From assembly GCA_032622095.1 (NCBI GenBank), contig CP136069.1, forward strand, positions 38,912,194-38,976,193: a stretch of 64,000 bases of DNA. The letters run 5' to 3'. Position 1 is the first letter of the stretch. Every line of letters starts with the position of its first letter. Below the pieces are notes generated by a model. That model was not told the origin of the DNA and did not search any database. It saw only the letters and a list, made by a program, of their open reading frames with translations. A program made the translations under genes and the position numbers. The stretch comes from Siphonodentalium dalli (taxonomy: Eukaryota > Mollusca > Scaphopoda > Gadilida > Siphonodentaliidae). Positions 46,659 to 58,929 of this stretch are shown piece by piece.

Positions 46659-49600
46659 ATGGGCATTATTGTTTCTGCCGGACCTGCCATGAATCAAAAC
46701 AATCACACAATTTCAATTTTCCAGTACAATATCAGAAGTATTCGAAATAAACTAGAAAAAGATGTTCATATGATCAATGATTTCGATGTTCTGTGTTTTA
46801 GCGAAAGTCACCTGGACCCATCTTTCTCTTCAGAAAAAAAATAAAAAATTCCTGGTTACCAAGTTCCTGTTCGAAAGGATCGCGACTCTCGCGATGGAGG
46901 AATATGTGTAATGTTCGCGACACACAACATATATAGGCGTAGATATGAATTAGAATTTGACTCATAAATATTATGGTTTGAAATATTCTCTAAGAAAAGT
47001 CATATCCTACTGGGAATGTCATATAGATCAGACCAGTACTGTGATCCAAACTATTGGTGTACTTAGAATCATCGATATCAGACGCACTTGACATAACCGA
47101 AAATATTATTATCACGGGTGGCTACAATTCCAACCTTCTAGACAATTCCTCGAAGTTGAAGGAAATAATAGATCGATATAGCATCAAAAACGTTATAACT
47201 CCCCATACAAGAGTGGCACAATCATCGAGTACATTATTAGACCCTATTAGTATCGGCAATTCCCTTCGTGTACTAGAAGCTGAAGTAATAAACCAGGGAG
47301 TCTCTGACCACTTAGGTGTATATGTGTCATCAGCTTTTGATTATTCACAAGTGACTTCGTTTCAGAGAGTAGTATGAAACTATTCCAGAGCAAATTTCGA
47401 AAGAGCCAACGAAATACTCGGTAACACAAACTGGGACGATCTCCTTAAGTGCCTCGACACCGATTCAGCTATCATACTTTTCCAAAATAAATTTATGTCA
47501 GTAATGAACGATACAATTTTTCCCCAATCCTCTGTTACGGTTCGGTCCAAGGTTAAAATCTAGTTTAACTCAGAAATCTGAAGAGAAATTCGCAAACTTG
47601 AAAAGCTACGAACCAAACCCATAAAAAATAATAATCCCAACACAATCATGGCAAAAATATAAGCAATGTCGAAATAAAGTAAATAACATGAAAAAGTTCG
47701 CGAAATCGAAATTTGATGAAAAATTGGAAGACCGCATGAAAGAATCATGATCTCACCGCGATTTCTGGCAATGAATGAATTACCTACTATGTAAAAAGAA
47801 AACAACGAATGTTCCACCCCTATGCTGCTCTAATGCCCATATAAATACCATAAATGTAAATGGAATCGTGTACGCGACTGAAGATGAAATAATTTTGGCA
47901 ATTAAATCACTTAAATTGAACAAAGCCCATGGCTACGATGGAATTAGTGCAAAAATGCTCCTAGCTACCGCAGAATCAATTGCTCGTCCATTAGTTCTAA
48001 TCTTCAGAAAATCTCTTGATAGCATGACGTTTCAATCTGTATGGAAAAAGGCTAATGTTGTCCCCATCTTTACAAAAGACGATAGCAAGAACTATCGTTC
48101 TATTTCCCTTATACCTGCTTGGGGAAAATATTTGAGAAAGTTGTATTAAAACAAATTAGGGATTTCTTTAAAAAAACCGAATTACTATTCTTACGTCAAT
48201 CGGGTTTCATGCCAGGGCAAAGCACTTCTCATCAACTCATAGATCTATACAATCACCTGTGTCAATCTCTCGACAATGGACAGTATACATGTTCTATTTG
48301 TTGTGATATATCAAAGGCATTCGAGAGAGTTTGGCACAGGGGACTAATACATAAACTTTCAAGTTATGGAGTTGGTGGTAAACCTTTGAAATGGCTAGGA
48401 AACTATTTAAATAACGGACAGCAGCGCGTATTAGTCAACAACAGCTTTTCTAGCAATGAGGTCATCCCAGCGGGCGTGTCCCAAGGCTATATCCTAGACC
48501 CTAGACCCTTTTCTATTTTTGGTTTACATCAATGATTTAGCAGACAACATCTGTTCTGTTACGAGAATGTACGCTGACGACACTAGCATTACTAACGAGC
48601 ACCATGACTTAAATGAATTGGCGCAAACCATGAACAATGATCTTGAAAACATATCAAGATGGTCGAACAATTGGCTAGTCAGTTTTAATCCCTCAAAAAC
48701 GATGGGCATGTCGTACTCATTGACTCCCACACCCGGCGATACTCCTAATTTGACCTTTATTAATGGTACCATATCCTTTGTTGAGACACATAAACACCTC
48801 GGTCTTGAACTCCAATCAAATATGTCATGGCACAATCATATCAATGCAACTATTAAAAGAATAGCCTCGCGTTTATCATAACTAAGAAGATTTAAATACC
48901 AGCTCGACAGGAAGACCCTAGAAAACATATAAAATGTATATTTTACCATTATACGATTATGCTGATGTAGTATGGGCAAATGCACCTAAATATCAAATGG
49001 ATAAACTTGAACGGTTACACATTGATGCAGCCATAATAGTCAGTGGACTCACACGATCAGTCTCTGACATAAACACAATGAAAGAAGTAGGCTGGTCCCC
49101 ACCGAGGAGGAGGCTTGAATTACACAAATTACAAACTATGTACAACAGTATCAATCGGAATGCCCCTATTTATCTCACAGACATATTACCACCCAGAGTA
49201 GCTGACATATCAGAGTATGAATTCAGATATCCTGAATTTTTTTTACACATATTTCAGTAACACTGAGAATTACAAAAAGTCATTTTCCCTTCAACCATAA
49301 AAGCTTGGTATGACATGCCGTCCGTAATAACAGATGCCCCCACAATTTCAGATTTCAAAACTTATCTTAGAATAATTGACCCCGTCACTAGACCCCCGAG
49401 GTATTTCTACACGGGACGTAGGCAATGTAATGTACTTCACGCAAAATAACGGAACTATTGCAGTGATCTAAAGTCTGATAAATTCCAAAACTACATATCT
49501 GACAGTCCGCGTTGCGCATGCGGCAATCAATGCGAAGATGCATATCATTACCTTTTCATGTGTTACCGGTACCAATCAGAACGAATATAAATGTATCATT

Positions 49601-49760
49601 CGCTACACAGAGAAGGACTCGAATTAACACATATGAATTATTTACTTTCTGGCATCCATAACATAGATATAAAACAAAATGTGAAATTGTTCAAAATAGT
49701 ACAACATTTTATTACGGAAACTAAACGTTTTGACAATGATATTAACTTAATTAATAAGTA
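46659..49760 (+). pseudogene. decayed LINE ORF2 (APE endonuclease, reverse transcriptase)
   Basis: The N-terminus has FQYNIRSIRNKLEKD and DVLCFSESHLDPSFS of an APE-type endonuclease (46.7-46.85 kb), and GVSDHLGVYVSS (the SDH box) is near 47.31 kb. RT follows: LNKAHGYDGIS, CCDISKAFERVWHRGL (first catalytic Asp), PAGVSQGYILDP, and RMYADDTSI with YADD near 48.57 kb. Next come KHLGLELQSNMSWHNHI and a C-terminal CACGNQC...YHYLFMC cluster near 49.5 kb. Multiple stops and shifts separate the blocks. Length suits a full ORF2 of about 1000 codons. The 3' region after 49760 repeats CAGTCATTATGTACC-like text and grades into a TATG-rich microsatellite. Confidence 0.85.
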
Positions 49761-49899
49761 GGACATAAATATGTTTATTGTTGTTTATTGCTTTTTTCGA
49801 CCTGGTACTTGCTCGGCCATAACAATGTTTTAAATAAACACAATCGACGTTGGCACCCCACCACCTTACATCATCCTTTCCTAATGATATATCACGATG

Positions 49900-50125
49900 G
49901 AAGAAATTGACACAACATAGTCCTATCCAGTCATTATGTACCGTATCGTAATGGATGGAATTCAAATACATTTTTGACCCCCTACCCTTAAATGGATGGA
50001 ATTGATATACATTGTTGATCACCAACCTTAAATGAATAATATAGACATATTGTATTGTATGCGTATATGTATGTGTATATGTATGTATATGTATGTGTGT
50101 ATGTATGTATATGTATGTATATGTA

Positions 50126-50164
<39 letters not shown>

Positions 50165-50530
50165 CTATATATGTATGTATATATGTATGTATATGTTATT
50201 TGTTTATTATATGTTTAGTATATATAATATTATTGTTATTGACACATGTAAGGACTTGTATTGTGATCCAACCCATCCAATGTTTAGGAATAATTTATAA
50301 CAATATTACCTGTTGGCATTCTTGAGTTGTCAAGGCATTATGTTGATCCAATTTATTGTTGACATGCATGACTAAATTATAAACAATATATACATTATTG
50401 ACACAGTCCTACGTGGGGTATATGCCATATTGGACGTAATTGTAATATGAATACATTGTTGACCCCACAAACGCAGTCATGATATATCATAATGGGTATA
50501 ATCAGATAATTAAAATGCAATATTACCCCA
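49900..50530 (+). repeat. diverged short repeats in and after the LINE 3' region
   Basis: Blocks of the type CAGTCATxATATATCA, AATGGATxxAATT and CATTGTTGACCCC recur near 49.92-50.03, 50.34-50.52 and 50.86-50.98 kb. They are interrupted by a microsatellite and by a palindromic MITE at 50535. They may be copies of the LINE's 3' tail. Confidence 0.5.
50041..50205 (+). repeat. TATG/TA microsatellite
   Basis: Irregular TATG, TGTA and (TA)n repeats over about 165 bp, immediately downstream of the LINE 3' end. Such runs often seed from LINE tails. Confidence 0.9.
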
Positions 50531-50534
50531 CCCT

Positions 50535-50788
50535 CAACCCTTTCATTACGGGCTCTTCGCTGGTGAGTATTACAGATCACAAGTCGGTGCATTGCCCTGT
50601 GTGTGCGAGTTTCAAATAGGGATCCTCGCATATATGGGTGAATGCACTGGCTTATCGTGTCAAGGTAAATATTGTTTGGACAATGTATTTTCATATATAT
50701 GCGAGTATCCCTATGTGAGACTCTCATATATGAGAAAATGCATTGGCACAGGGTATTCGCATAATTGCAGTAAGCTCCGGTCATGGAA
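50535..50788 (+). mobile_element. palindromic MITE, short-flank type, diverged copy
   Basis: The left end CAACCCTTTCATTACGGGCTC and the right end AGCTCCGGTCATGG match the short-flank family at 16729 and 61695. Two palindromes lie inside: 50585-50651 (GGTGCATTGCC...AATGCACTGGC) and 50680-50747 (ACAATGTATTTTCATATATA...AAAATGCATTGGC). They are separated by TTATCGTGTCAAGGTAAATA. Both stems have lost several pairs, so this copy is older than those at 7.3-8.9 kb. Confidence 0.75.
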
Positions 50789-51687
50789 TAAATTATATAT
50801 GTAGAATCAGTGTCGTATGACAGTATGCCACGCTTGAATTTTACCAATTCATCTTCTTTTTAATGGACATAATTGAAATGCATTGTCGATCGCAAATGAA
50901 TCAATTAAATATATATATCCATTTTAGACAAAATACAGTTCTATCCAGTCATAATATATCACAACGGATAAATTAAAATGAACGTATATGCTTGTATGTG
51001 TACTCACTACATGGATGACGCCAAAATATGACCAAGGCCGAAAGGTGAATCACGATGGCATACTATTATCTCACATCACCAGGCTTTCCTAGACCAGGCT
51101 CTTCTAGTAAATAACCGGAAAACCAAACACTTTATAAAGAATCAATTTATAAGTCTGTTCCATATAAATTCCGAAGGCGAAAACATCACTTGCAGTACAG
51201 TAAAACACATTCGAACAATTTCGTATATAGCCTGCAAATGGGTCAACCTGGTCAATCACCCGTGAAACACGACCTGCACGAAACGCACGGCCTTGTTGAG
51301 CTGCCGCTAATATACACAAAAATCAAAACAGTCAATGACTGTTGAGACGCTCGTCGGAATAGTCGACTGACAAATATAGCGACTTACACAACAGCGGACC
51401 ATCTTGTATATCATGCCAATGCTATGCATTATATTTGTTTATACACGAATGCACATGTATACACATGTATTGCTTATACTAATATGTATATATGTATATG
51501 ATTCCCATCAAATTGTTCTGTAAATGTTTTATGTTCTGTTATTCCGTACTGCTCAAGATGATATTGTTGTGTGACAAGGATGCGCATGTTAGGTATCTTT
51601 ACACGGACACGGTACTAAATATGCCGAAAAATGAAAGTACATTCCTGATTTGGGGTAAAATATATAACTCTAATATAATTTCAAACA
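50789..51687. other. no gene recognised; possible 5' part of the next LINE
   Basis: A + frame is open at 51492-51701 but shows no known domain. Any 5' untranslated region or ORF1 of the LINE at 51688 could not be delimited. Confidence 0.4.
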
Positions 51688-54600
51688 ATGGTTATCGATA
51701 GACTATCTGTGGGTGAGCTCCAGGGTGATGACTATAACTTTGCCACCTTATATAAGGGCGATGACTGTGATAATGGGAGTAACATTTACGACATTCTGAA
51801 CCACCAATCAGATTATTATGCCCCCCACTCAAATCAAGGAGAAACTATCAATTGAAAGGAAGACGACGTCTCTCCTTGGGCTAAACTGTCGAAGCTTGAC
51901 AGCGAACTGGGACTCATTTGTTGACCTCCTATGTAATATTCAACAATCAGGGGAAAACTTATTTGACATAATTGCGCTATCTGAAGTTTTTAGGGTAAGG
52001 GATACTTTCACATTAGAAGGATATCACCCATTCGAGTACAAATCTCGTCCGGACAATGATGACGGAAGGGGTGGGGTCGGAATTTTCATTAAAAGTAGCC
52101 TTAAATATAAAACTAGAAATGACCTCTCGATATTCATTCCCCATGTAATTGAAACACTATTTGTAGAAATAAATCCGGGTAAAAAAAATTGATACATTGT
52201 AGGCTCTATATACCGACCTAACACTGCCCCGCTCGCTGACATAGAAACCTTCTCTAATCAGCTTGACAATGTTATTATCAAACTTAACGAATTAAATGCA
52301 AAAGTATACATCGTTGGTGATTTTAACATAGACTTACTGCATTCTGATTCACACAGTAAAACAAATGCTTTCATCAGTAATATGTTCGAACGTGGATTCA
52401 TGCCAGTGATTACTAAACCAACGAGAGTAGCTGAATTCTCAGCGACTCTCATTGACCACATTTACACAAATAGCATATCCAACTGCAAATTTCACAGTGG
52501 AATCATCCTATCGGACGTCTCAGACCAATTTGGTACATTCCACGTCGAAACTAATGATACCAATACAAAGAATGACGTAAATCAAACAACAACTAGAATA
52601 ATGTCCGAAAACAATATAACAAAATTTAAAAGTCTTCTGAACAATCATTCATTCGATGAGGTCTTCATATACCAAGACGCAGACCTAGCATATAACGCCT
52701 TTTTGCGCAGCTACTCCTTATTCTTCGAAGAAGCCTTTCCAAAAATTAAACGCAAACCACCAAACAAGTACACTAAACGAGAACCATGGATGACTAAAGG
52801 ACTCATTCAATCGTCAGTAAAAAAAAGCAAATTGTACACCAATAAGTTAAAATTTCCAACAGATGAAAACATAGGTAGATACAAAATATACTGCAGAATA
52901 TACAACCAATTAAAACGGCGGAGTAAAAATCATTATTACGACAATATTCTCAAAGAAAATCAAGCAAACATGCGACGCACTTGGACGATACTGAAAGAAG
53001 CCCTTAAAATATATCATGGTTTGAATACCTTTCCTACCGAATTTTCAAATGGTACCGGTAACGGAAAACTGTCTGACCCGACAACTATAGCATGCGCATT
53101 CAACACATTTTTCGCTGACATTGGAAGAATTACCGCAAACAATGTAACACAGATTCCAGGGATGAACTTCATCGATTACCTACCGGGGCAGTATGAAAAT
53201 AACCTTTTTATTTTCCCAACAAACAGAGATGAACTAATATCACTTTGCTCGAAATTATCTAATAAAACTTGCACAGATATAAACGATGTATCCGTGAAAC
53301 TAATGAAACAAACAATTAACGAAACGGTTGGACCACTCACGCATATTTTTAATCTCTCATTTGCCCAGGGACTTGTGCCCGAGAAAATGAAAATATCTAG
53401 AATAATGCCTATATACAAAAAAGGGGAACGCGATCAGATTGAAAATTATAGACCAATCAGCATATTACCTGCATTTTCCAAAATAATGGAAAAAATAATC
53501 AATGCTCGGCTTTCATCGTTCCTCAACAAACATAAAATTCTTCATGAACACCAATATGGCTTTCGTAAGAAACATTCTACCATTCATCCACTTATACATC
53601 TTCTCGAAGATGTAGCGGAATGTAATGACAAAAAAACCCGTGACTCCACCATTGCCATTTTCTTAGACTTATCAAAAGCTTTTGACACCATAAGTCACGA
53701 AATTTTACTTAGAAAGCTCGATCACTATGGAATAAGGGGAATCGCTAATGACTGGTTCAGAAGTTACTTACATGACAGGCGACAATATGTAGAAGTCCAT
53801 GATCATCAATCGGGAATGTTGACTATGACATGTGGAGTACCACAGGGGTCTATCCTTGGTCCCATCCTATTTCTAATGTATGTCAACGACATGCCCAACA
53901 GCACCAATCTCAAACTTCTTTCATTTGCTGACGACACAACATTATACATGTCAGGGAATAACTCTAAAACCATTCAGAATAAGATAAACGATGAACTAGA
54001 TAAAGTATACCGCTGGTGCTGTAGTAACCGACTATCCCTCAATGAATCAAAAACTAAATATATGTTGCTGCATCCACAAAATAACGATTTTAAATGGGCA
54101 GATCTGCGAATTAAATTGAATAAAAAGGAACTAGTTCGTGTAAGTAATCAAAACCAAGAAAAATCACTTAAATTCCTTGGCATAATCATTGACGAAAATC
54201 TTACTTTTAAGTACCACATATCAATGCTAACCAGAAAAATATCACATGCAATATACTGTCTAGGTAAAGCCAAACGATTCCTCCCCAAAAGTGCACTAAA
54301 AACTCTGTACTTCTCCTTAATTCACAGTCATCTCCTATACGGAATAATAATCTGGGGACACGTTTCAGCATCAGGGTCTCTTTTTCGGCTACAGAAAAAA
54401 GCAGTCCGGATATTATGCAACAAAAGATATCGCAGTCACACAGAGCCGTTGTTTAAAACTCTAAAAATTCTAAAGTTTCATGACCTGTATCATCTTCAAA
54501 TCGCATTGTTCATGTATGATTGGAAAAACAAATATCTTCCCCCGTCTTTCGAAAGTTTATTTAAGTATACACCAATATCAACAACACGACAGTCCGGCAA

Positions 54601-54805
54601 CTTGGCTACTACAATTCCAAGGACGAATTTCTCTCAAATTCTACCGAGATACTCATTTCCGTATGTGTGGAACTGCTTGGACACAACACACAGATTTGCA
54701 GCTAGCAGAACCATCTTTAAATCTTCCATACGTACAAATGTGCAATCACACTATAATAGCTCAGTAACTTGTGACAACGCGGAATGCCGAGATTGTAGAA
54801 AGTAA
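51688..54805 (+). pseudogene. nearly intact LINE ORF2: APE endonuclease plus reverse transcriptase
   Basis: About 1039 codons from ATG at 51688, with only two defects seen: a frameshift at a C-run near 51821-51827 and one in-frame TGA at 52190. Endonuclease motifs: LLGLNCRSL, IIALSEV, GGVGIFIKSSL, VGSIYRPN, IVGDFNIDL and LIDHIY (52.0-52.5 kb). RT motifs: NYRPISILPAFSK, QYGFRKKHST, FLDLSKAFDTISH, CGVPQGSILGP and LSFADDTTLYMSG with the catalytic FADD near 53.93 kb, then LKFLGIIIDENLTF and LLYGIIIWG. The style is CR1/Jockey-group. It lies sense within the proposed lectin intron 1. Decayed relatives at 27.6 kb show the family has been active for long. Confidence 0.9.
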
Positions 54806-55195
54806 TTGGAACAATATGTATACATGTATTATGTATGATTGCCCTTAAGAGACGTGTCCTCATTACGTGCGTAACCCTGGATTACTCACCATTTATGGGC
54901 ACATATCCATGGACACATAATTGTATAGACATTTATTTAATCATATCTGCCCGAACAAAGTTGGATATATAAAACACAACCCCAAAATTTTAACAACACA
55001 TTATTTCAACAGCTGACCCTCATGCAACATCTCGATTGTCACACAACAATATGATCGCCATCTGCTTATTCTCTATTATGTATAAGGGGCGGCAGGAAGA
55101 CGGCCTGTATTGGCCATGCCGCTCCTGTGCAAATTTGAAATATATATTATTATGTTTGTGTATTATGTATTTAATTTGTGCAAATAAACAATCCA
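54806..55195 (+). other. 3' untranslated region of the LINE, with terminal hairpin
   Basis: Non-coding tail after the ORF2 stop. At 55087-55126 GGGGCGGCAGG pairs with CATGCCGCTCC around an inner GGCC...GGCC, giving a stem-loop near the 3' end. Such hairpins serve RT recognition in several LINE groups. The end is near GTGCAAATAAACAATCC; the exact junction and a target duplication were not resolved. Confidence 0.6.
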
Positions 55196-56461
55196 ATCCT
55201 AACGATCCGCTAAGATCATCGTTCACCAGTCACCATTCTCTCATATTCCACACAGCTGTAAATAAGTTACTTATTGTGCCACCTTGTCAATTATGTAATT
55301 TTGTAACAATGTATACCGGAGAGGGGCTCATTCAGTTATGTAACTTGTGCCCCAATCCACTTTGTATTATTACAAATAAAATATGTTTAAAGTAAAAGTA
55401 CACAATTTGTTCGATACAGTGAAACATTTTACTCAGTAAATTCACAGAGATACCTCTCTATCCGATAGCCATTCCGTAGATATCCATATAATCTAATATG
55501 TAGGAGTGGGAATAAGTTCACTTCAAGCTCACTATCTACATGTTGCACGCGATGACACATTCCTTAAATTATCCGAATAGCACTCCTTTATTGTGCATAT
55601 TCAAAGAGCTAACTACACATGAGTAGATTCATTTTTACTCATTCGCCGCCGTCCTTTAAACTGTCGAAACTTGCCACACATTCATCATGTGAATACACTC
55701 ATAATGCAGTGTAACCTAACAAATCTTTCACTTTCAAATTATTCAGCATTCAATATTAAGTATTAATTATATTATTAGCAGTATATATTGTAGCATGCAG
55801 ATAATATATTATCGCCTTCTTTTCTTATATATAAGTAAATGTTTAGCATCCGCATTGCAAATAAATCATATATCTGAATCTATTCAAATTAAGAGTTCTT
55901 ATGCATTTAAGGAAAGAATTGAAATATATTTATGAATACAATTTTATCATATGACTCAATCATTATTTACGTTGGCAACTATGTCATAAATCAATTTCAT
56001 ATCAATTACTAATTCATATCACCTTCCGATAATTTGATTGGTTTGTTGACAAAAAAGTGTGTTCTGATTGGCTGAATGGCAGCCGGGGGCCGAGCCGCAT
56101 CTCTGACTAAATGCAGGTCAAATTCGTGCGCGTCAATCAACGCGATGCCGAAATTCTCGCAATTATAATCTTGAAATATATAGTTTTGGACATTGTTATA
56201 CGATAAATAGAATATGTAATTCGTATTGATCTAATAAACATACGATATAATGTCACAAACTGAGAACAGAATAGCGCACTATATCTTCGCGTGCATATTA
56301 TTTATGCTAGTTCACCAGGTGTAATTGGGCTTCCAGTGCAATGAAGTGACGTCACATTAACCTTATGCTGCCGATGTCATATAACTATTTAGTGATTTGT
56401 GTGCGTTTTGGACATCATAATCAATTTATATGTGTAATATGATAAATAGAATATGTAATTC
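55196..56461. other. proposed intron 1 DNA; no gene seen
   Basis: GATAAATAGAATATGTAATT followed by CGT occurs at about 56203 and about 56440, a direct duplication just before the hairpin element at 56462. Nothing coding is supported. Confidence 0.45.
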
Positions 56462-56586
56462 GTGTTTCTCTCATATGATATTTATGAAATTCGTCACGAA
56501 TTTTATTTTCAGTTTTCTCTCGCCGGAGGCTCGAGAAAACTGAAAATTCTTAGACTCTTTTCATAAATATCATATGAGAGAAACAC
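56462..56586. mobile_element. 125-bp hairpin MITE-like element
   Basis: The 28-bp arms 56462-56489 and 56559-56586 (GTGTTTCTCTCATATGATAT...) are perfect complements. A second nested pair, TTTTCAGTTTTCTC and GAGAAAACTGAAAA, surrounds a CGCCGGAGGC centre. The whole could fold as one long two-part hairpin. No coding content. Confidence 0.8.
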
Positions 56587-58929
56587 TCATTTCATATCCT
56601 CTATATATATACGGCATAATTTGCTAAAATATCTGTGTCTACTTTATTCTTCATATGAGGGTACTATTAGTAACCAGCGGTACATATCGGTACCATGTAT
56701 CCAGCTACGACAACACGTAACATTATATCATAAGATATATGAGATTAATAAATTAATGATTTATATAATATGATATAGATACTTGACCTATAAATACCAA
56801 AACTGTCATTGTGTTGGCAAATTAGCAAAATACATATTGCCGTATATTACACAATATCTAATTTACACATTATTTTCACTTTGTTCTCGAACTACATTCT
56901 TTATGTCATTTTGCGTTCATCGGATGAACTAAATTGTATATAAATGTATATGCATTGATAGTATGAGTCAATACCCATGAAACAATAATGTGTCATGTCT
57001 GCGTGAACTTCTAAATTAAATCGTGTTATAATTTGTCACAAGCTTACCAGCTCTACTATATGTCAATTATTTTCCGAAAACAAAATACGTCTCCTATCTG
57101 AAATATACGTAATGCATATAGTCAATTCTGATCCAGTATGCTTATCAACAAGCCTTCCATTTACACAACTCACGAACAACGCATTTAGTCAGTTCCGTTT
57201 TCAGAACAAATTTATCCATTGTCTGGCTGTAGCAGGGTTTAAACCCGTCGATTTCCTATTATTTAAGTCCCTGGGGTTGCTACTGGTATAACACTAGGGA
57301 CGACCCTACTCAAAGACTGCACCTGTGAGGTATAATTGATCACAGAAACGCAACAATTCGCTGAGCAATATATATTTCAAGAAATAAAATATCAAACTTT
57401 AAGTGATGGGATACTGCACATAACACCCTCAATAAGACTTCACAATAATTACACAAACCAAGGGACCTCTACTTGATTTTATGTACCAGAGCAGAGGGAA
57501 TGCATGCTCCATCGCAGCTCCAACAAGGAACCACAACTTGTCTGGGGACATTTACATATATTATATACATACATACTCAAAGGGACTCTGCTCCCTATCT
57601 TGCCCCATTAAAGAACACAGGGGAATCTTATCCTTCATGCAAAGGAACTATTTTAACTTTGTTTAGTGCAAGGGTTATAAATCCCGATCATTGTGTGGGC
57701 CCATGCATATAATACTGGTATTATATAGTGACCAATTGAAATTTATATATAATCTCCTTCGCAACAAAAATAAAAGGGATTCTCCCTATTCCAAATTATA
57801 TATCCAACAAGTTTAAAGGGTGAGGAGATGCCATTCTGAACTAAATCCATTTTGAACTGAACAAGCTATTTTATATATATGATAGTGTGTTCTTGTATTT
57901 ACAATGGACAATAACATGTTAGAACACCCACATGACACCCTGAGGCTGAAAAGCTATTTTCATGACCTTCCACTAATATATATATTCCATTTAATCATGT
58001 TGGGTATTAAAGGTATAACATTAGTTCAGTTGATGATACTTAATTAGTTCCAAGCAAGTGATTTATATCATGAATATCAAAAAAATAAACATACAGAAAT
58101 TTGTCAGCAGGTTGGTTTACTATTTCATAAAATTCAAGTTCCATCGGGCCAATTATCAGAATGCCCAATATTGACTATTATTATATGACTTCCAATTCTT
58201 TTCATGGTTCAACATATTTCCACTGTTTGCATCAGAGAAAGTACAAACAAATACATACTAGTAAGTTTTAGATCAATATGACAACTGATGTTATTTTTGA
58301 AGTTTTTGTTCCACCGAAGGGGTTATCACAAGTACTGGTACTTGTAAACTAGACATCCCACAGGCATGGTCAATGACATTATTTTCAATAAAATAAAGAG
58401 TACATGTATATGAGAAAACCAGTCCCATGGTTAAGGCACCATACCCCAATTTATAACAATATGGGAATTACCAAATCAATTATGATATGTTAAATGCAAG
58501 CCCACTGAAAATTTCATGCTTTTAACAGATACATTTATGGAATAAGGTATATCAGTAATTACAGTTGTACAGTCCAAGAATAAATGCATTAATTCAATGT
58601 GAGACCGGGTGACTATATTATGTATGAAGCCTCTATTACCAGAGCGCTGCCCTATGCTTGACGAGTACAACTTAGATGTGTGTACACAGGGCTCCCCTAC
58701 CTTGATACCAGGTAATGATTAAATAAATTGGCTTGTCACTCTGAAATACCGAAATGGGATAGGTACCTGGAATGTTGAATGTTAGGCTGCATCAACAAAT
58801 AGGACAGACTACTGTGTACCCCTCCTCAGTCAGACTTAGTTTGACTATGGCCTAAGGGAATTGTGGTAATCCCCATCTTAGAAGCCAAAATGTGCTTCCT
58901 TTGTATCTTCTGGGATATCGATGGTTGGG
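56587..58929. other. proposed intron 1 DNA; no gene identified
   Basis: Short open frames on both strands without recognised domains. Repeated AAGGGAC(C/T)CT words occur near 57.46-57.60 kb. Weak protein-like minus-strand text near 58.5-58.7 kb may extend the decayed region described next. Confidence 0.4.

Noticed and set aside
50032-50325. Two overlapping frames rich in Tyr, Met, Cys, Ile
   Set aside because: They are translations of the TATG/TA microsatellite.
57225-57300. Possible tRNA or primer-binding site (TGGCTGTAGCAGGGTTTAAACCC)
   Set aside because: GGGTTTAAACCC resembles a T-arm/B box, but a full cloverleaf cannot be drawn and no LTR pair was seen around it.
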